A stretch of 64,000 nucleotides of DNA from Eucalyptus grandis. Lineage: Eukaryota; Streptophyta; Magnoliopsida; Myrtales; Myrtaceae. A program made the translations under genes and the position numbers. Position 1 is the first letter of the stretch. Each line of letters starts with the position of its first letter. The stretch is from positions 21,961,561-22,025,560 of the forward strand of contig NC_052618.1 in NCBI RefSeq assembly GCF_016545825.1, in the 5' to 3' direction. The notes beneath the pieces are model-generated. The model did no database searches and was not told the DNA's origin. It saw only the letters and a program-made list of their open reading frames with translations. Positions 27,750 through 39,238 of this stretch are shown here, piece after piece.

Positions 27750-27758
27750 AAGTTTACC

Positions 27759-28472
27759 CAGCAAAGACCAACAGAGCCACCACGGCCAATGGTGTCATAA
27801 TTCATTTGTATGTAGCTTATCCTCCTTTTGATGCTAATGCTTTATACTTCTTTTTGCATTAACGGAATTTGGAGTTCTCACTGGATGTGAGACTGCTCTG
27901 TAATCTACTTTCTTCCCTCCCCTATGTATATAATGCGAAGAATCAACAAAATGCAATGGTGATGTCTCCTTTAAAAGTTTATTTTCAGTCCATCATTCCA
28001 TGTTTCTTTAGTTTATCAAACTCAACGAAGGATCGATCACATGAGATTGGTTGTTTTTGTAGGCGCGCCTCATGGACACAGAATGCAAGCTAATCAGTCT
28101 ACATAAGGAAAAACCTACTTTATACAATGTTAAATCTGAGTCTTCCTAGAATCACACACGTTTACTCATAACACAAAAGACAACAAATGAAGACCAAGAA
28201 TACATTCCAACACACTGAATTTCAAGAGTGAGAAATAGGGGAGAGCTTATATTTAGAGACATTCGGTACACCAATGACCTATATCGGGCTGCCCAACAAA
28301 ATCCAAAACACAATTTATGATGTGAGGAGGGCCATAAACATATGGATCACCTTATGACAAGGTCCCCCACGGCACGTTCGTTCTCGTATATGTAAGAATA
28401 ACCTGCATTCTTGGCAGACTAGAAATGTCCTAGTATAGATGAAAGTTCACATGACGATTTCCAACATAACAG

Positions 28473-28506
<34 letters not shown>

Positions 28507-29084
28507 ACGCGCACCCATCCACTATGTAACATAATTTGTCACGCCAGCACAGCATTATAGTGCTGTTATTAATGGCAATTGAAGATAAATCTTGACAGAA
28601 CAGACTTGAGTGACCCGATTGTTCTAGAAAGAAGATGAAAAGACAATGTTGCAGGAACAGTACAAGTTAGAGACCATATTCAAGCTTGACCAATTAAAAA
28701 GATTAATTTACACTACACCTTTCTAATTTTGACCAAATTGTCACTGTATTTTCACAGTATTTTTCCAGGAGCATCAGAAAGGATTTAAGTAGGGAGACTT
28801 CATTCTATACAGTCCCGTCGACTAAAGGGAAATAATTGGTGATTTGAGGGAGATCTAGTTCCATTTGTTTGAGCTTTAAAAAAAGTACCTACGGTGTTAT
28901 TTCGTTCCCTCCAAATTAGAGCGGTGATTCGACCAAAAATAAAATTAAATATAGTAGCGTTAATAGGAGGGTTTTGGAAATAGAGCGTGTTACCGTTCCT
29001 TTGCACTATTCTGACTCAAAGCAGTGCAGTTCTGGAGTAATAAGTAGGGAAAAAGATAGAAAATGATTCCCATTCAAATGCCGA
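27759..29084. other. Non-coding spacer
   Basis: No gene recognised. Contains a (TC)n microsatellite at 28474-28504. Short open frames have no family I know. Confidence 0.4.
28474..28504. repeat. (TC)n microsatellite
   Basis: Pure TC dinucleotide run of about 31 bases. Confidence 0.95.
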
Positions 29085-29089
29085 CTTTT

Positions 29090-29690
29090 AGGGGCTGTTT
29101 GTTTAAATTTGTTTCAATTCCCGGAACACAATTTTTTGTTCTTTTGTTCTAGGAAATAAAAAAAAATAGAATCACGTTTATTTCCGAAAATATATATATA
29201 TATATATATATATATTTTGTTTCGGGAATAGATTTGGAACAGAAACAAGAAATAGAAAAAAAAAAATTGTTTCTTATTCCTAGGAACAATTCCATGAAAC
29301 ACTTTTTTTTTTTTTCTCATTTTTCTTCTTTTTTTCTTTGGTGATGACCTCGCCGAGCGTCGCGGCCCTCGATGAGGCTCGGCCTCGCCTTGGCTAGGCG
29401 AGCTCGAGCTCATCGGGGGCCGTTGAGCCTCGTCATGGCTAGGTGAGGCCGTCGGCCCTCGTCGGCCGGTCACTAGCCATGGCCAAGGCCGACGACCAAC
29501 CAAAAGAAAGAAAGAAAAAATAAAGAAGAAAAAATAAAAATAAAAATAAAAATATTAAAAAATATTAAAAAAATTATACAAGTTTATCACAAGTGTTTCT
29601 ATTATTTTTCTATTCTAGGAACATAAATTTTTTGTATTTACCAAACACGTTCTTTTGTTAAAAAATTGTTCTCGAGAATTTTATTTAAAA
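29090..29690. mobile_element. GC-cored non-autonomous inverted-repeat element
   Basis: Starts near 'ggggctgtttgttt' and ends near 'taccaaacacgttc'. AT-rich arms carrying 'ttcctaggaacaa'-type words surround a GC-rich core (about 29340-29490) of 'cctcgcc/ggctcgg' words. An (AT)n run lies at 29190-29215. The left arm matches the element at 43.04 kb (shared 'gaatagatttggaa' and 'ttattcc..gaa.aattcc'). Exact ends and target duplication were not resolved. Confidence 0.55.
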
Positions 29691-29899
29691 ATTGTTCTTT
29701 AGATTAGAAACGTTGTCGAATGTATTCGTAAAAACTAAAAAAAGAAAAATCCTGACTTTAACTTCTTTCCTTTGGCAGGGGGAGGGATAGAGAAAAGGAG
29801 AGTAGTGGAGAAGGACATTGATAAGACTAAAAGACGATAGCGATGGCCATAAAACTTCCTCAAGAAGGTGAACACAGTCTTGCAGACTTCTGGAAAGAG

Positions 29900-30074
29900 G
29901 ACAACCAACATGGAAGGGGGAGGTGATGGGTTCAAATCCCCACCTTCTCAATGGGGATGGGGTGGGGACGCGTAAGTTTCAGGAGTGAGTTTCGACTCCC
30001 ACGCCCTACAAGAGGCAGGACAAAAGTCTGAGAGTGAGTGTAGAGTAAGAATAGAGTAGGACTGACCAAAAAAA
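29900..30074 (+). mobile_element. Possible tRNA-derived SINE fragment
   Basis: The phrase 'gggttcaaatccc' at about 29929-29941 fits a Pol III B box, and the segment ends in a short A run at 30067-30073. I could not find a matching A box or target duplications, so this is weak. Confidence 0.3.
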
Positions 30075-31289
30075 CAAGGCCAGATGTGGGGTCCATCAAG
30101 CACGGTGGATTAACTTCTCCAGCAAGTGGGAGACTTCACTTCACCAGACAAGTTGATTGGCATTAGTCAAGCGTCCATCATAAACAAGGATAGATGTGGG
30201 AATCCATCAAGCACCATGGGTTAACTTCTGAAGCAAGGGGGAGACTTCACCAGACAAAGTTGCTCGCCTTGAATCGTATTCTATAAATTAAGTTTAACAA
30301 AATACTTTATTTGTGGATTCACTCTGAACGGGTAGCATTCCGACTATCCTTAACACATTGAATTCTAGGGAGGAATTCTTTTTTTTCCGAACTGGAATTC
30401 CCTGAAGCTCCCTTGTTTGCCTTAAATAGGAGTCATTTCTGTTAACAACGGAAAGCGGATCGGTGAGTGGCAAAGCCAGATGATAGGACCACGAAGCACC
30501 CAACGAATGGAGGATTGGAACGGCTTTAATCATATGCTTAACACAGCCAGTTCGAAAACGAGCTAGTCGCCTTACTTCGAGAACGAATCTCCATGGATGG
30601 GCACTTTAGTGAGAGCGACACAGATTACTAGTAATCCTTTTACTATTGCCAAATCCCTCCAAGGAGTATAAAGCTGTCGAAAGACACAACGACAGATGTG
30701 ACACACGCATCAAAGAGATCCGCCAACGAGCGAAGGAAATCGCTCAGGAGAGGGGATTCCACTGCGACAAATGCGAAGCGGTGGAAGACGCCACAAACTA
30801 TGTGGCCAGTCACGCCGAAGAGTTAGCCGAAGGGGAACAACTCCGCTATCTAACGAGGTTAAAACATAGCCTAGAGAACTTGAATAGTCATACCGGGGTC
30901 GCATCTTAGAAGAAGTCAAAAGATGGAGACCCTAACTATAGTACAGTTAGTCTGGTTTGAGGACCCAGAAAAGGGGGGAATCATCAAGCCGGTACTAATC
31001 TAACTCTTAGGGGAGCCTTTGAGTGTGAGCAATCCGATTTAGGCAAGTAATCCTGTGAAATTAAAGGTAAAAAGAAGTCGTTTTCAAATGGGCTAGGGGG
31101 AGACTTCACCAGACAAACTAGTAGTCTTGCTGCAACCCCAGACTTCACCTGCTCTTCGTTTTCTATAAATTAAGCATTTCCATGTTCAAGTTTAACAAAC
31201 AGCTCTAGCCAAAGCCTCTCTCTCTCTCTCTCTCTCTCTATCAGCATAGCCAAGAATCAGCAAGAGAGTATATCATCTGAAAAAATATT
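30075..31289. other. Repeated promoter-like modules around an unrecognised open frame
   Basis: Related blocks containing 'gggggagacttcaccaga', then 'tataaattaag' and 'tttaacaaa', occur at about 30190-30300 and 31090-31200, with a shorter one at about 30085-30160. Each has a TATA-like box. The last is followed by a (CT)n leader (31215-31239), as in a gene's core promoter, and is then cut where unit B copy 2 begins. The unidentified frame at 30646-30909 lies between them. Confidence 0.45.
30646..30909 (+). other. Unrecognised open frame of 87 codons, coding-like
   Basis: Highly charged, with a GC content and residue mix unlike the AT-rich surroundings. It contains KEIRQRAKEIAQERG, a CDKC pair and a helical, Glu/Leu-rich end (EELAEGEQLRYLTRLKHSL). 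It has no ATG (the frame opens at TTG, 30646), so it may be an internal exon or a remnant. I do not recognise the family. Confidence 0.35.
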
Positions 31290-33228
31290 GTCTGGTGCCC
31301 TTGTCTGAATCAAGTGTGGCGCACGGACCACTTCTTTAATGCCTCGTTGCAGCACACGGCATATCTTTATCTCGGGAGGACGACAAAAATAATTTATAAA
31401 TTTTTGTTTATTATAAAATATAATCCTTAAATTTTAATTTAACCTTTAAACCGGGCGTATTGTTGTTTCATTACCTATCTAAGCTAGGTTTAAAAGTTCA
31501 CCTAGGTAGGCTCCACAATAATATGGGAAGAGGTCTAGCCTCTCCAATCAAGTCTACCAACGTCCGCACACGTCCTAAGGAGAGGTGGCGGGCTCCTTGG
31601 ATTTGCTCGATATAATACCTCGGGGACACGGCACTTGGCTCCTCCTACAACTAATCTGATATTTTTCTTCTCAAATTAGCAAGGAATACAAGCCACAACC
31701 AAGTGGGGTCTTCAAGGCAGTTCTCCCACCTGTCTAGAAGACCCTTGACCTTTTATAGACCTGCTTAGGTTCGAGCATATCTTTATCTCGTGAGGATGAC
31801 AAAAATAATTCATAAATTTTTCTTCATTATGACATGCAATCCTTAAATTTTAATTTATTATAAAATATCTTCCTTAAATTTTTAATAGTTTCAGAATTTT
31901 GATCCAATATTTAATATAATTTAGTTTAGAGACTATATAAAACATTTACTAATTATTCATGAATCAAATTTAACAAATTGAAAGTCTAGTATAGGTATTG
32001 TACATATTAAGAACTTATAGATAATATTGAACATTAAATCAAAATTTGAAGACCATTTGTGCGATTATCTCTTGATGCAGTTGCTCATCACGTGAATACG
32101 GAGCTCTATGGATTGAAAGTGCAAGGCGTGCATGCAAAGCATGCTGCTGGATGTCCAAATTGGGTGTTTTCTTTGTATTTGGTTCTTCAAACTGGTTTTA
32201 CCTCCGTTCTGCAATGGGACATGTCTTGTGATGAAGGTCAGCAACGTGGCTTATGAGAGAATGGGCCACGTTCTTGCAATGAAGGTGAACAGTGTCTCAG
32301 CAAGAGCCAATAAAGTAAAAGGGATAGGCACGCCCATCATTTCGACGTCAGAACAATGCGCTCTTAGAACGCGTTTGGTAATGATTACATTCTCGAAAAT
32401 AAATTCGACCATAAATGATTATTTTTATTCTATTCCGAGAACGATTATAAGTAAAAAAAAACGCGTTTAATAACTGTCCAAATATAATTCTGTAATAAAA
32501 TTGTGTTTGGTACCGTGCTCATTGATTTTGTTCCAAATCAATTTTTTTATTTTTAAATAATTTTTTCTTTTTCTTTTCCTCTTTTCCTTTTTTTTTTTTC
32601 TTTTCTTTTTTTCCTTTTTCTCCTATTCTTCTTCTTCTTCTTTTTCTTCTTGGTCGAGCCTTGTCGGCGGTGAAAGAGGCTCGCCGATGGCTAGGCCGGC
32701 CTCATCGGGGCTAGGCGAGGCTCCCTGGCCACCGGCGGGGCTAGGCGTCACGAGGCTTGCCCAACCTCTCTGGTGGCCAAGCGGGCCTCGCCCCCGCTGG
32801 GTGAGCCTCGCTGCCGACCTCGCTAGATCCGGAGGCCAAGCCTCGCCGGTGGTTGGGCTTGCCTCCGTGAGCTCGCTGCACTGGAGACGGCGATAGTAGC
32901 GGCCGGCGGCGGTGGCGGAGACAGGACAACGGCGGCGAGTGGGGGTGGACAAGCGGTCGCGAGATGGCCAAAGGGAAGAAAAAGAAGAGTTTATTTTTAT
33001 TCTCACATTTGTTCCTAGGAACAAGAATCAACTTTTTTTTTGTTCTTGATTCCACTCCCAATCCGTTCGGGAACAAAAATTTTACCAAACGCAATTCTCG
33101 ACCCAAACCGATTACGAAAACAAAAAAATCAATCTCGCTTATTGCAAATAACCATGGAGCAGTTTAGCCTATTTAAGTGGCTGGGTAGGCCTAATTGGAA
33201 TGAGGATCTCGTCGCTCCCGACGCTTTC
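31290..33228. repeat. Duplicated flank unit B, copy 2 (left part)
   Basis: Matches 23358-24165 in order, with extra material. An 80-bp phrase starting 'gcatatctttatctcg' occurs at 31359 and again at 31776, around about 335 bp absent from copy 1. A GC-cored element occupies about 32353-33090. Confidence 0.8.
32353..33090. mobile_element. GC-cored non-autonomous inverted-repeat element
   Basis: Inverted ends 'gcgtttggtaa' (about 32359) and 'ttaccaaacgc' (about 33082) bracket AT-rich arms and a GC-rich core (32650-32900) of 'gaggctcgcc' words. Unit B copy 1 lacks it, confirming an insertion or replacement. Target duplication not resolved. Confidence 0.6.
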
Positions 33229-33268
33229 CCGACACCTCTGTTTTTTTTTTTTGTCAAAAGGTGAAATT

Positions 33269-36200
33269 TTATTTATCATATAAGCGGAAAACCGCAAAAA
33301 GCCCGCTACGGGCGTCGATACATAGTAGATTCCAGAGGCTTGATGGAGGGGAGGCCCACCAATTCGGAGGAATGGTCTTCAGGCGATGGTTGCGTGCGGC
33401 CCAGTCCGCGACTTGGTTTGCTGAACGAGGGCAAAAAGCGAGGCCCACTCGCGGCAACCGTTGGAGAAGAAGTCGACAATTCCTCAACGCCCGCGTGCGT
33501 TTAAGTCGGTTCTGTTCGTGCTTCAAGCTGGAGACCACGAGTTTGCTGTCAGTTTCCAGAACAGCTTCGCGGATGTCTTTCTCCTTCAGAAACTTTAGGG
33601 CTTCAAGGACCCCTAGGGTTTCAACTTGTACGCTTGATTCCGCCTAGACGGTCTTTGAGAATCCATCTAAGAGGGTGCCGGAGGAGTCCCGAACGACGCA
33701 AGCCACCGCTCCCTCCGTCGATCCTTCCCCCAACGATCCGTCGATGTTCAGCTTGATGCAGCCGGTCTTCGGAGCTCGCCAGGTAGGTTGGATCTCCGGT
33801 TCTTCGGTTTTCTTGGCTGGTGCGTCTCCACATCCCCATTTTTGGTAGCTGATTTGCTAAGATCTTGCAAGATCTATCACTTTGCAGGGCTCTGGTTTTG
33901 TACCTCGGAAGATGAAATCGTTACGCCCCTTCCATACCTGCCACAGAAGAGTGCCGATTGTCTCTAAAGAGGGGAGGTGCGGCTCTTTGCTTGTAAATTT
34001 GGCCAGCCAGTCATCTATGCGTTTAATTTCATGTGCGTCGGTTTGCTGTTTTATTTCCAGCCGATTCCATACCCCAGCAACCCATGGGCAGAGGAGGAGT
34101 GTAAGTTCAGCCATTTCCACCGTGACTCTGCATAGATCACATAGTGGGTCAGGTGAGATATTCCTTTTCCATAGATTCTCCTTAGTTGGTAGAGCGTTTT
34201 GACAAGCCTGCCATATGAATAGCTTCACTTTCGGGTTGGTTTTCACGTGCCAAATTGCGTTCCATAATGTCGTTGGGGTTTGATATGAGGAGGAAGGGTG
34301 CTGATTGGCTGTGTTTTCTGTGATGTTGTCTCTCAACAAGTTGTAACCATTCTTGACTGTAAATGACCCATGTTTTGTGCCCGTCCATAATAATCCATCA
34401 CTAAAAAAAGGATTATTTATTGGTATTGCAAGAATTTCCTGTATTATATGATCATCAAACAGATTTCTTACCAATGGTTCGTTCCACGTTTATGTCCCCG
34501 GTAGTATTAACTCTAAGACTTTTTGGGGATCGTTTCTGTTTGCGGGCCCTCCTATTAAGCCTCTTCTCAGCCATTTGTCTGTTCTGATGTTAACTGATTC
34601 TCCACTTCCTATCGACCATCAAACTGAGTCCGCAATAGCCTCTCTTCCAATTAGCAGACTTTTCCATCCCCATGAAGGGTTACAACCAGAATTAGCATGC
34701 CAAAAATCTGAACGACTGAAGTATAGCCCCTTCATTAATTTGCTCCATAGCGCATTCGGATTTTTAACCATCCTCCAAGCTTACTTCCTCAATAAGGCTT
34801 TATTAATAGTAATCAGATCTCTGAAACCCATTCCTCCTCTATCTTTTCTCATCTTCATGATTTCCCATCGTTTCCAGTGCAAACCCGCCTGTGCATCACC
34901 GTTTTTCCACCATAAATTTGCTATTTTTTTCTCTATAGCCTTACAAATTGATACTGGAATTTTAAAAACTGACATGGCATATTGTGGTACCGCCTGCACC
35001 ACTGATTTTAGAATAATTTCTTTACATGCCTTTGATATGAGTTGCTCCTTTCAGCCCTCCAATTTCATGTTAATCCGATTTAGAATCCACCCAAACATTT
35101 GCTTTTTTGATGCTCCCCAATCAAATGGTATTCCCATATACTTTCCTGTTCATTCTAGCTCTAGTACTCTTAATTCTATCTTCATGTTTTCCCTTAATAA
35201 AGGTGGACAGTTTTTACTGAAGAAGATCCCTGATTTATTTAAATTGACAGCTTGTCCTGAAGCATAACAATATTGGTTGATGACCGCTGCAATGTTTTGG
35301 CATTCCTGGAGAGAACCATCTAAGAAAAAAACTGAATCATCTGCGAATAACAAATGAGTTAAAGTAGGGCAGAATCTGTTCAGTTTAATTCCCTTGATAT
35401 TTCCTTCTTGTAGCGCCTTTCCCATTAGAGTTGATAAGCTATTTGCTACCAATATAAAAAGATAGGGTGAGAGAGGATCGCCTTGTTGAATGCCTCTGGT
35501 TGGAGCAAACTCAGGAAGAGATTCCCTATTAAGTTTAATATTAAATGTGATTGTGGTTACACACTGCATTATCCAATGAACCCATTGAGCACAAAACCCC
35601 ATTTTCAGCAGGCAACCTTCAAGATAGTCACATTCGATCATATCATAGGTTTTTGTCATGTCAAGTTTGAGTACCGCTTGGAAATGCTTCTTTCTTTTCC
35701 TCTTTCTCAATTGATGCAGTACCTCTTGTACAACATAAATATTGTCTTGAATCTGTCTTCCACTAACGAAAGCACTTTGCTCACCTGAAATCAGCATAGG
35801 CAACCATCTTTTCAGTTTGTTCGCCAATATTTTTGAAATAATTTTGTAGGCAAAGTTGCATAAGCTGATAGGGCGGTATTGATCAAGTTTCTCCGGGTCA
35901 AGAACCTTTGGTATTAGAGTAATATGTGTTCTGTTAAGGGCTGGATCCAAAATCCCTAAGAAAAATAAACCTCGAACTTCCTTTAAGATATCGAGACTGA
36001 TTATATCCCTAGTGATGCTGATAAAACAACCCGTTTAAACCATCTGGGCTAGGGGCTTTATGAGCTCCTAATTGGAAAGCAAAGCACGAAATTCTTCCAT
36101 AGTTACTTCCGCCACTAAACAGTTATTTATTTCATTTCCAATTAGCGTAGGGCATTGATTTAAGACGGGGTTATAGTTACGAGGTCCTTCCGAGGTATAT

Positions 36201-37369
36201 AGTGCTTTGAAGAAAGATATGGTGAGGTGCTGGAGTTGCTGTTTACCTCTAACCCACTGATCTTCTTCATTTTTCAGCATCTGAATTCTGTTTTTTCGTC
36301 TCCGTTGGATCGTTGGTGCATGAAAGTACTTTGTATTTTTGTCTCCCCAAAGAAGCCAATTAATCCTTGATTTCAAGCCCCAAAACATTTCCTCCCTGCG
36401 CCATAAACTTTCCAGCTCTTCTTTTATCCTTTCAATTCTTCCTTTATCTTGATAACTCCGGTGGTTGTTTGTGATGGACTGAAGTTCCTTCTTTAAAGCT
36501 GTAATGCGAGTGTTATTGTTGGGGAATTTCTGTTTGCTCCATGCTTTTAAAGCTTGGCTGGTAGAAAATAGTTTATCTCTCAAGCCTCCTTGGATGCAAG
36601 GTTGAGATTGCCATGCATGAGTTACTATCTCCCTACAATCACTATCTTCAACCCAGTAAGCTTGAAGTTGAAATCTTTTTGTTTCTTTACAGATTCAGCA
36701 GTGCTAACCACAAGGAGGGGACTATGATCGGATCCCACAGCTGGTAGAGCAAAAGCCTCAGCCTTCGGTAATGTAACCCGCCAATCCATCGAGCAGAAGA
36801 CTCTATCCAATTTCTCCTGGATCATATCAGCACCTTCTCTGTTATTGGACCAGGTAAACGCACATCCTTTACAGTCAATTTCCATTAGCGAACAATCATG
36901 GACGCAGTCTTGAAAAGCCTGCATTCTGGAATTCTCAGCCATCCCGCTTCCCCTTTTCTCCCAATAATAAAGTATCTCGTTGAAATCTCCCATGCACAAC
37001 CATGGGAGTGTATTAGAAGAAGCAATCTGTCTTAATTTCTCCCATAGTTGAAGTCTTTCCCCATATCTATTTGGAGCATGCACACAACTAAGCCGCATTT
37101 TTTTTCCGACTCTCATAATCAAGACATATCAAATTTATTAGTTCTTGAGAACTAAACTCCACTTCCACCTCCATTTGCTCATTCCATAATACCGCCATCC
37201 CCCTCGCAATGCCTTGCGGTTCCTCCACAAAACTCTTTTGAAACTTTAGTTTTCTTTTAAGACGAGCTACCACCGTTTCTTTGTTTTTAGTTTCCATTAA
37301 CAAGATAAGATTGGGCCTTTCTTGAGCCACCATGGCTCTTAAATTCTGAACTATTAGTGGTGTGCCCAA
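33269..37369 (-). pseudogene. LINE ORF2 (endonuclease, reverse transcriptase, RNase H)
   Basis: From the 5' end: APE-type endonuclease (LLMETKN near 37290; MGDFNEIL; GSDHSPLL near 36720); linker; reverse transcriptase (ITLIPKV, YRPISLCNFAYKIISKILAN, GIQQGDPLSPYLF, active site LLFADDSVFFL) at 35150-35950; thumb at 34781-35002; zf-RVT (CDLCRVTVE) at 33857-34474; C-terminal RNase H remnant (KLNIDGSLGEGS, ETDSKLVVSSL) at 33269-33840. Domain order is complete for a plant L1, but the frame is broken between most blocks. Confidence 0.88.
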
Positions 37370-37395
37370 CCCATGACAATTCTAGCAAATTACTC

Positions 37396-38648
37396 TCATT
37401 TGTGACCCGGTGGCTTATTTGGGCTAGCCACCGAAGCCCTTCCCCTGGTTTCTTCTGAAAAACTGATGGGAGTATCCTGCAGATTTGTTTCATCCAGACT
37501 GGCCATATCAATAATTGAAGGGTAATAAGGAGTATACCTCTTCAACTTCTTGGTTGGTGAGCTTTTCACGATCCTACTTTCCTTTTTTAAACCTGTTTTT
37601 TTGTGCCAGGAAGAGGAGATAACAGCTTGCTGGTCTTGCTGTGCAGGTTCATCTATGTTCATGATGCCCTTTCCTTTCTCCTGTTGCTGCTTCATTTGGT
37701 GTTCAGGTAAGTTGATATCCATTTGTGCCCTGTTTTGAGGTTGTGTTTGATCTGCATTAGTTCCTTCTTGTTGCTCTCCGGTAAATATGACAATTTGAGT
37801 ATCCTGAGAGGATATGGCGCTATTCTCTTGTAGTTCCCCCTCTTCTTCAGCCACTTTTTCATTATAAAATAGCTCCCAAAAAGGGCTATTCACTTTCACC
37901 TCTGCTTTTAGCCAATTACCGAACTTATTGTTCTTTCTATCTTCGATTCTTGCCACATCATACGGAAATTCTTCACAATTGGTAGTGAAATGCCAAATTC
38001 TACCACATGAATAGCAGAACCTAGGTAGCCTTTCGTACTTGAAGTCCAATCAAACCTTCTCCTCTCCCAGATTAAATAAGATACCTGATTTTAAAGGTTC
38101 TTCCAAATCTAATTCAACTCTGGCTCTCCCCACTTTTTGGAAGGCCACTCCTTTTTTCTCCACCTTAACTTCCTTTACACCTCCCATTTGTCGGGCAACA
38201 AGATGCACAATCTCTTCACTACACCATTCTATTGGGAGGCCATGAATTTGTAGCCAAAATTCATAGCTTGTGAAATTGTAACATTGCGCAGGTTTATTTG
38301 GCTCCCATGGTTTAAGTACTAATAAATTGCTCGAGAAGGACCAGGGTTGCTTGCTAATATTCTGTTATTGTCCCTTTCAGATTCAAAAGTAAAGGATAAG
38401 ACATCAGATTCACGTTGTGCAAAATTCAGAGAATCAACCTTCCAAACTCGCGTCATAATGGAGAGAAAAGCCTGGTAATTTATATTTCCTCCCGAATACA
38501 ACTTTCCAAACACCGTACGCTTACGTTCATCTAGAATTTCCTCTGAAATGACTCTTTCTCTAGGCGGGGCATCCACTTCTGTTCTCAGATTCCCAAGCCT
38601 CTTACATAATAAAGCTAGTCGACCATCTCTTTCCCCAGATTCATCCAT
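37396..38648 (-). pseudogene. LINE ORF1 (DUF4283-like plus CCHC zinc knuckle)
   Basis: RNA-binding gag-like protein of a plant L1 element. The N-terminal part starts at 38648 (MDESGERDGRLALLCKRLG). The zinc knuckle CYSCGRIWHFTTNC (CX2CX4HX4C) follows LDFKYERLPRF. The two parts are separated by stops and frame changes; a Trp codon before LDFKYERL appears as TGA. The C-terminal tail is low complexity and Gln/Lys-rich. Confidence 0.8.
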
Positions 38649-39238
38649 TTGAAAACCCTTATAAGCAACGATTAAGAGAAATACCAGAAATCCAGAAAAC
38701 CAGAATCAAATCTTACCCATCTTCCATCTGCCTTTCATCACCGAAAACTCCCTTCAGATAAAAACCATCCAGATATATTTAACAGAAGGAAAGCCTCCAA
38801 TCATGGTTTGCAGAAGAAAACCCCATGGAATCGAGACTCCAGAACCGCCCTACAGGAAGTGAACGAGGGAAATTGCGGCATCTTCAGCAATCCCAAGAGG
38901 CTAGTCATCCTGCCACCCTATTCGATAGAGTCTCCAGAAACGATGACTTCTTCAGCAAAAACCAAAGAAAAGACAGAGGAGAGCTGACCCACTTCACCGG
39001 GAGCTAGCGAGGGTACGTCGAGCGAGCCAAGAAGAAGACGAAGTCAATCTTGTCACAGGAAAGCCACATGATTTTGGGTTTTATGGCTTTTCCAAACAGA
39101 ACCAGCGAAAAGGAGAGTTAGGGTTTATGGGCAGCTACCATAGAAGGTAGAGGAGCTCTCAAACGGCGAGAGAGATTCGTCCTTAGCCCCATATCGGCTC
39201 GACTTTATTACACCTCCAATGGTCCGACGCCTCTGTTT

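Larger units (their letters stand above)
33244..39223 (-). mobile_element. L1-type LINE retrotransposon, near full length, inactive
   Basis: A non-LTR element of about 6 kb. Its 3' poly(A) appears as poly-T at 33244-33252 on the plus strand. It is flanked by 15-bp target duplications with one mismatch: 'ccgacacctctgttt' (33229-33243) and 'ccgacgcctctgttt' (39224-39238). Unit B copy 1 has the unoccupied site once, near 24155. Order on the minus strand: 5' UTR, ORF1 with DUF4283-like region and CCHC knuckle, then ORF2 with endonuclease, reverse transcriptase, zf-RVT and RNase H. Several frameshifts and stops make it inactive. Confidence 0.92.

Noticed and set aside
29090..29503. 129-codon minus-strand frame rich in Arg/Pro/Ser
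   Set aside because: It arises from the GC-rich core and poly-A/T arms of a non-coding repeat; similar frames occur in the sister elements at 32.6 and 60.2 kb.
34575..35788. Plus-strand frames of up to 230 codons
   Set aside because: Shadow frames of the LINE reverse transcriptase, which reads on the minus strand with clear family motifs.
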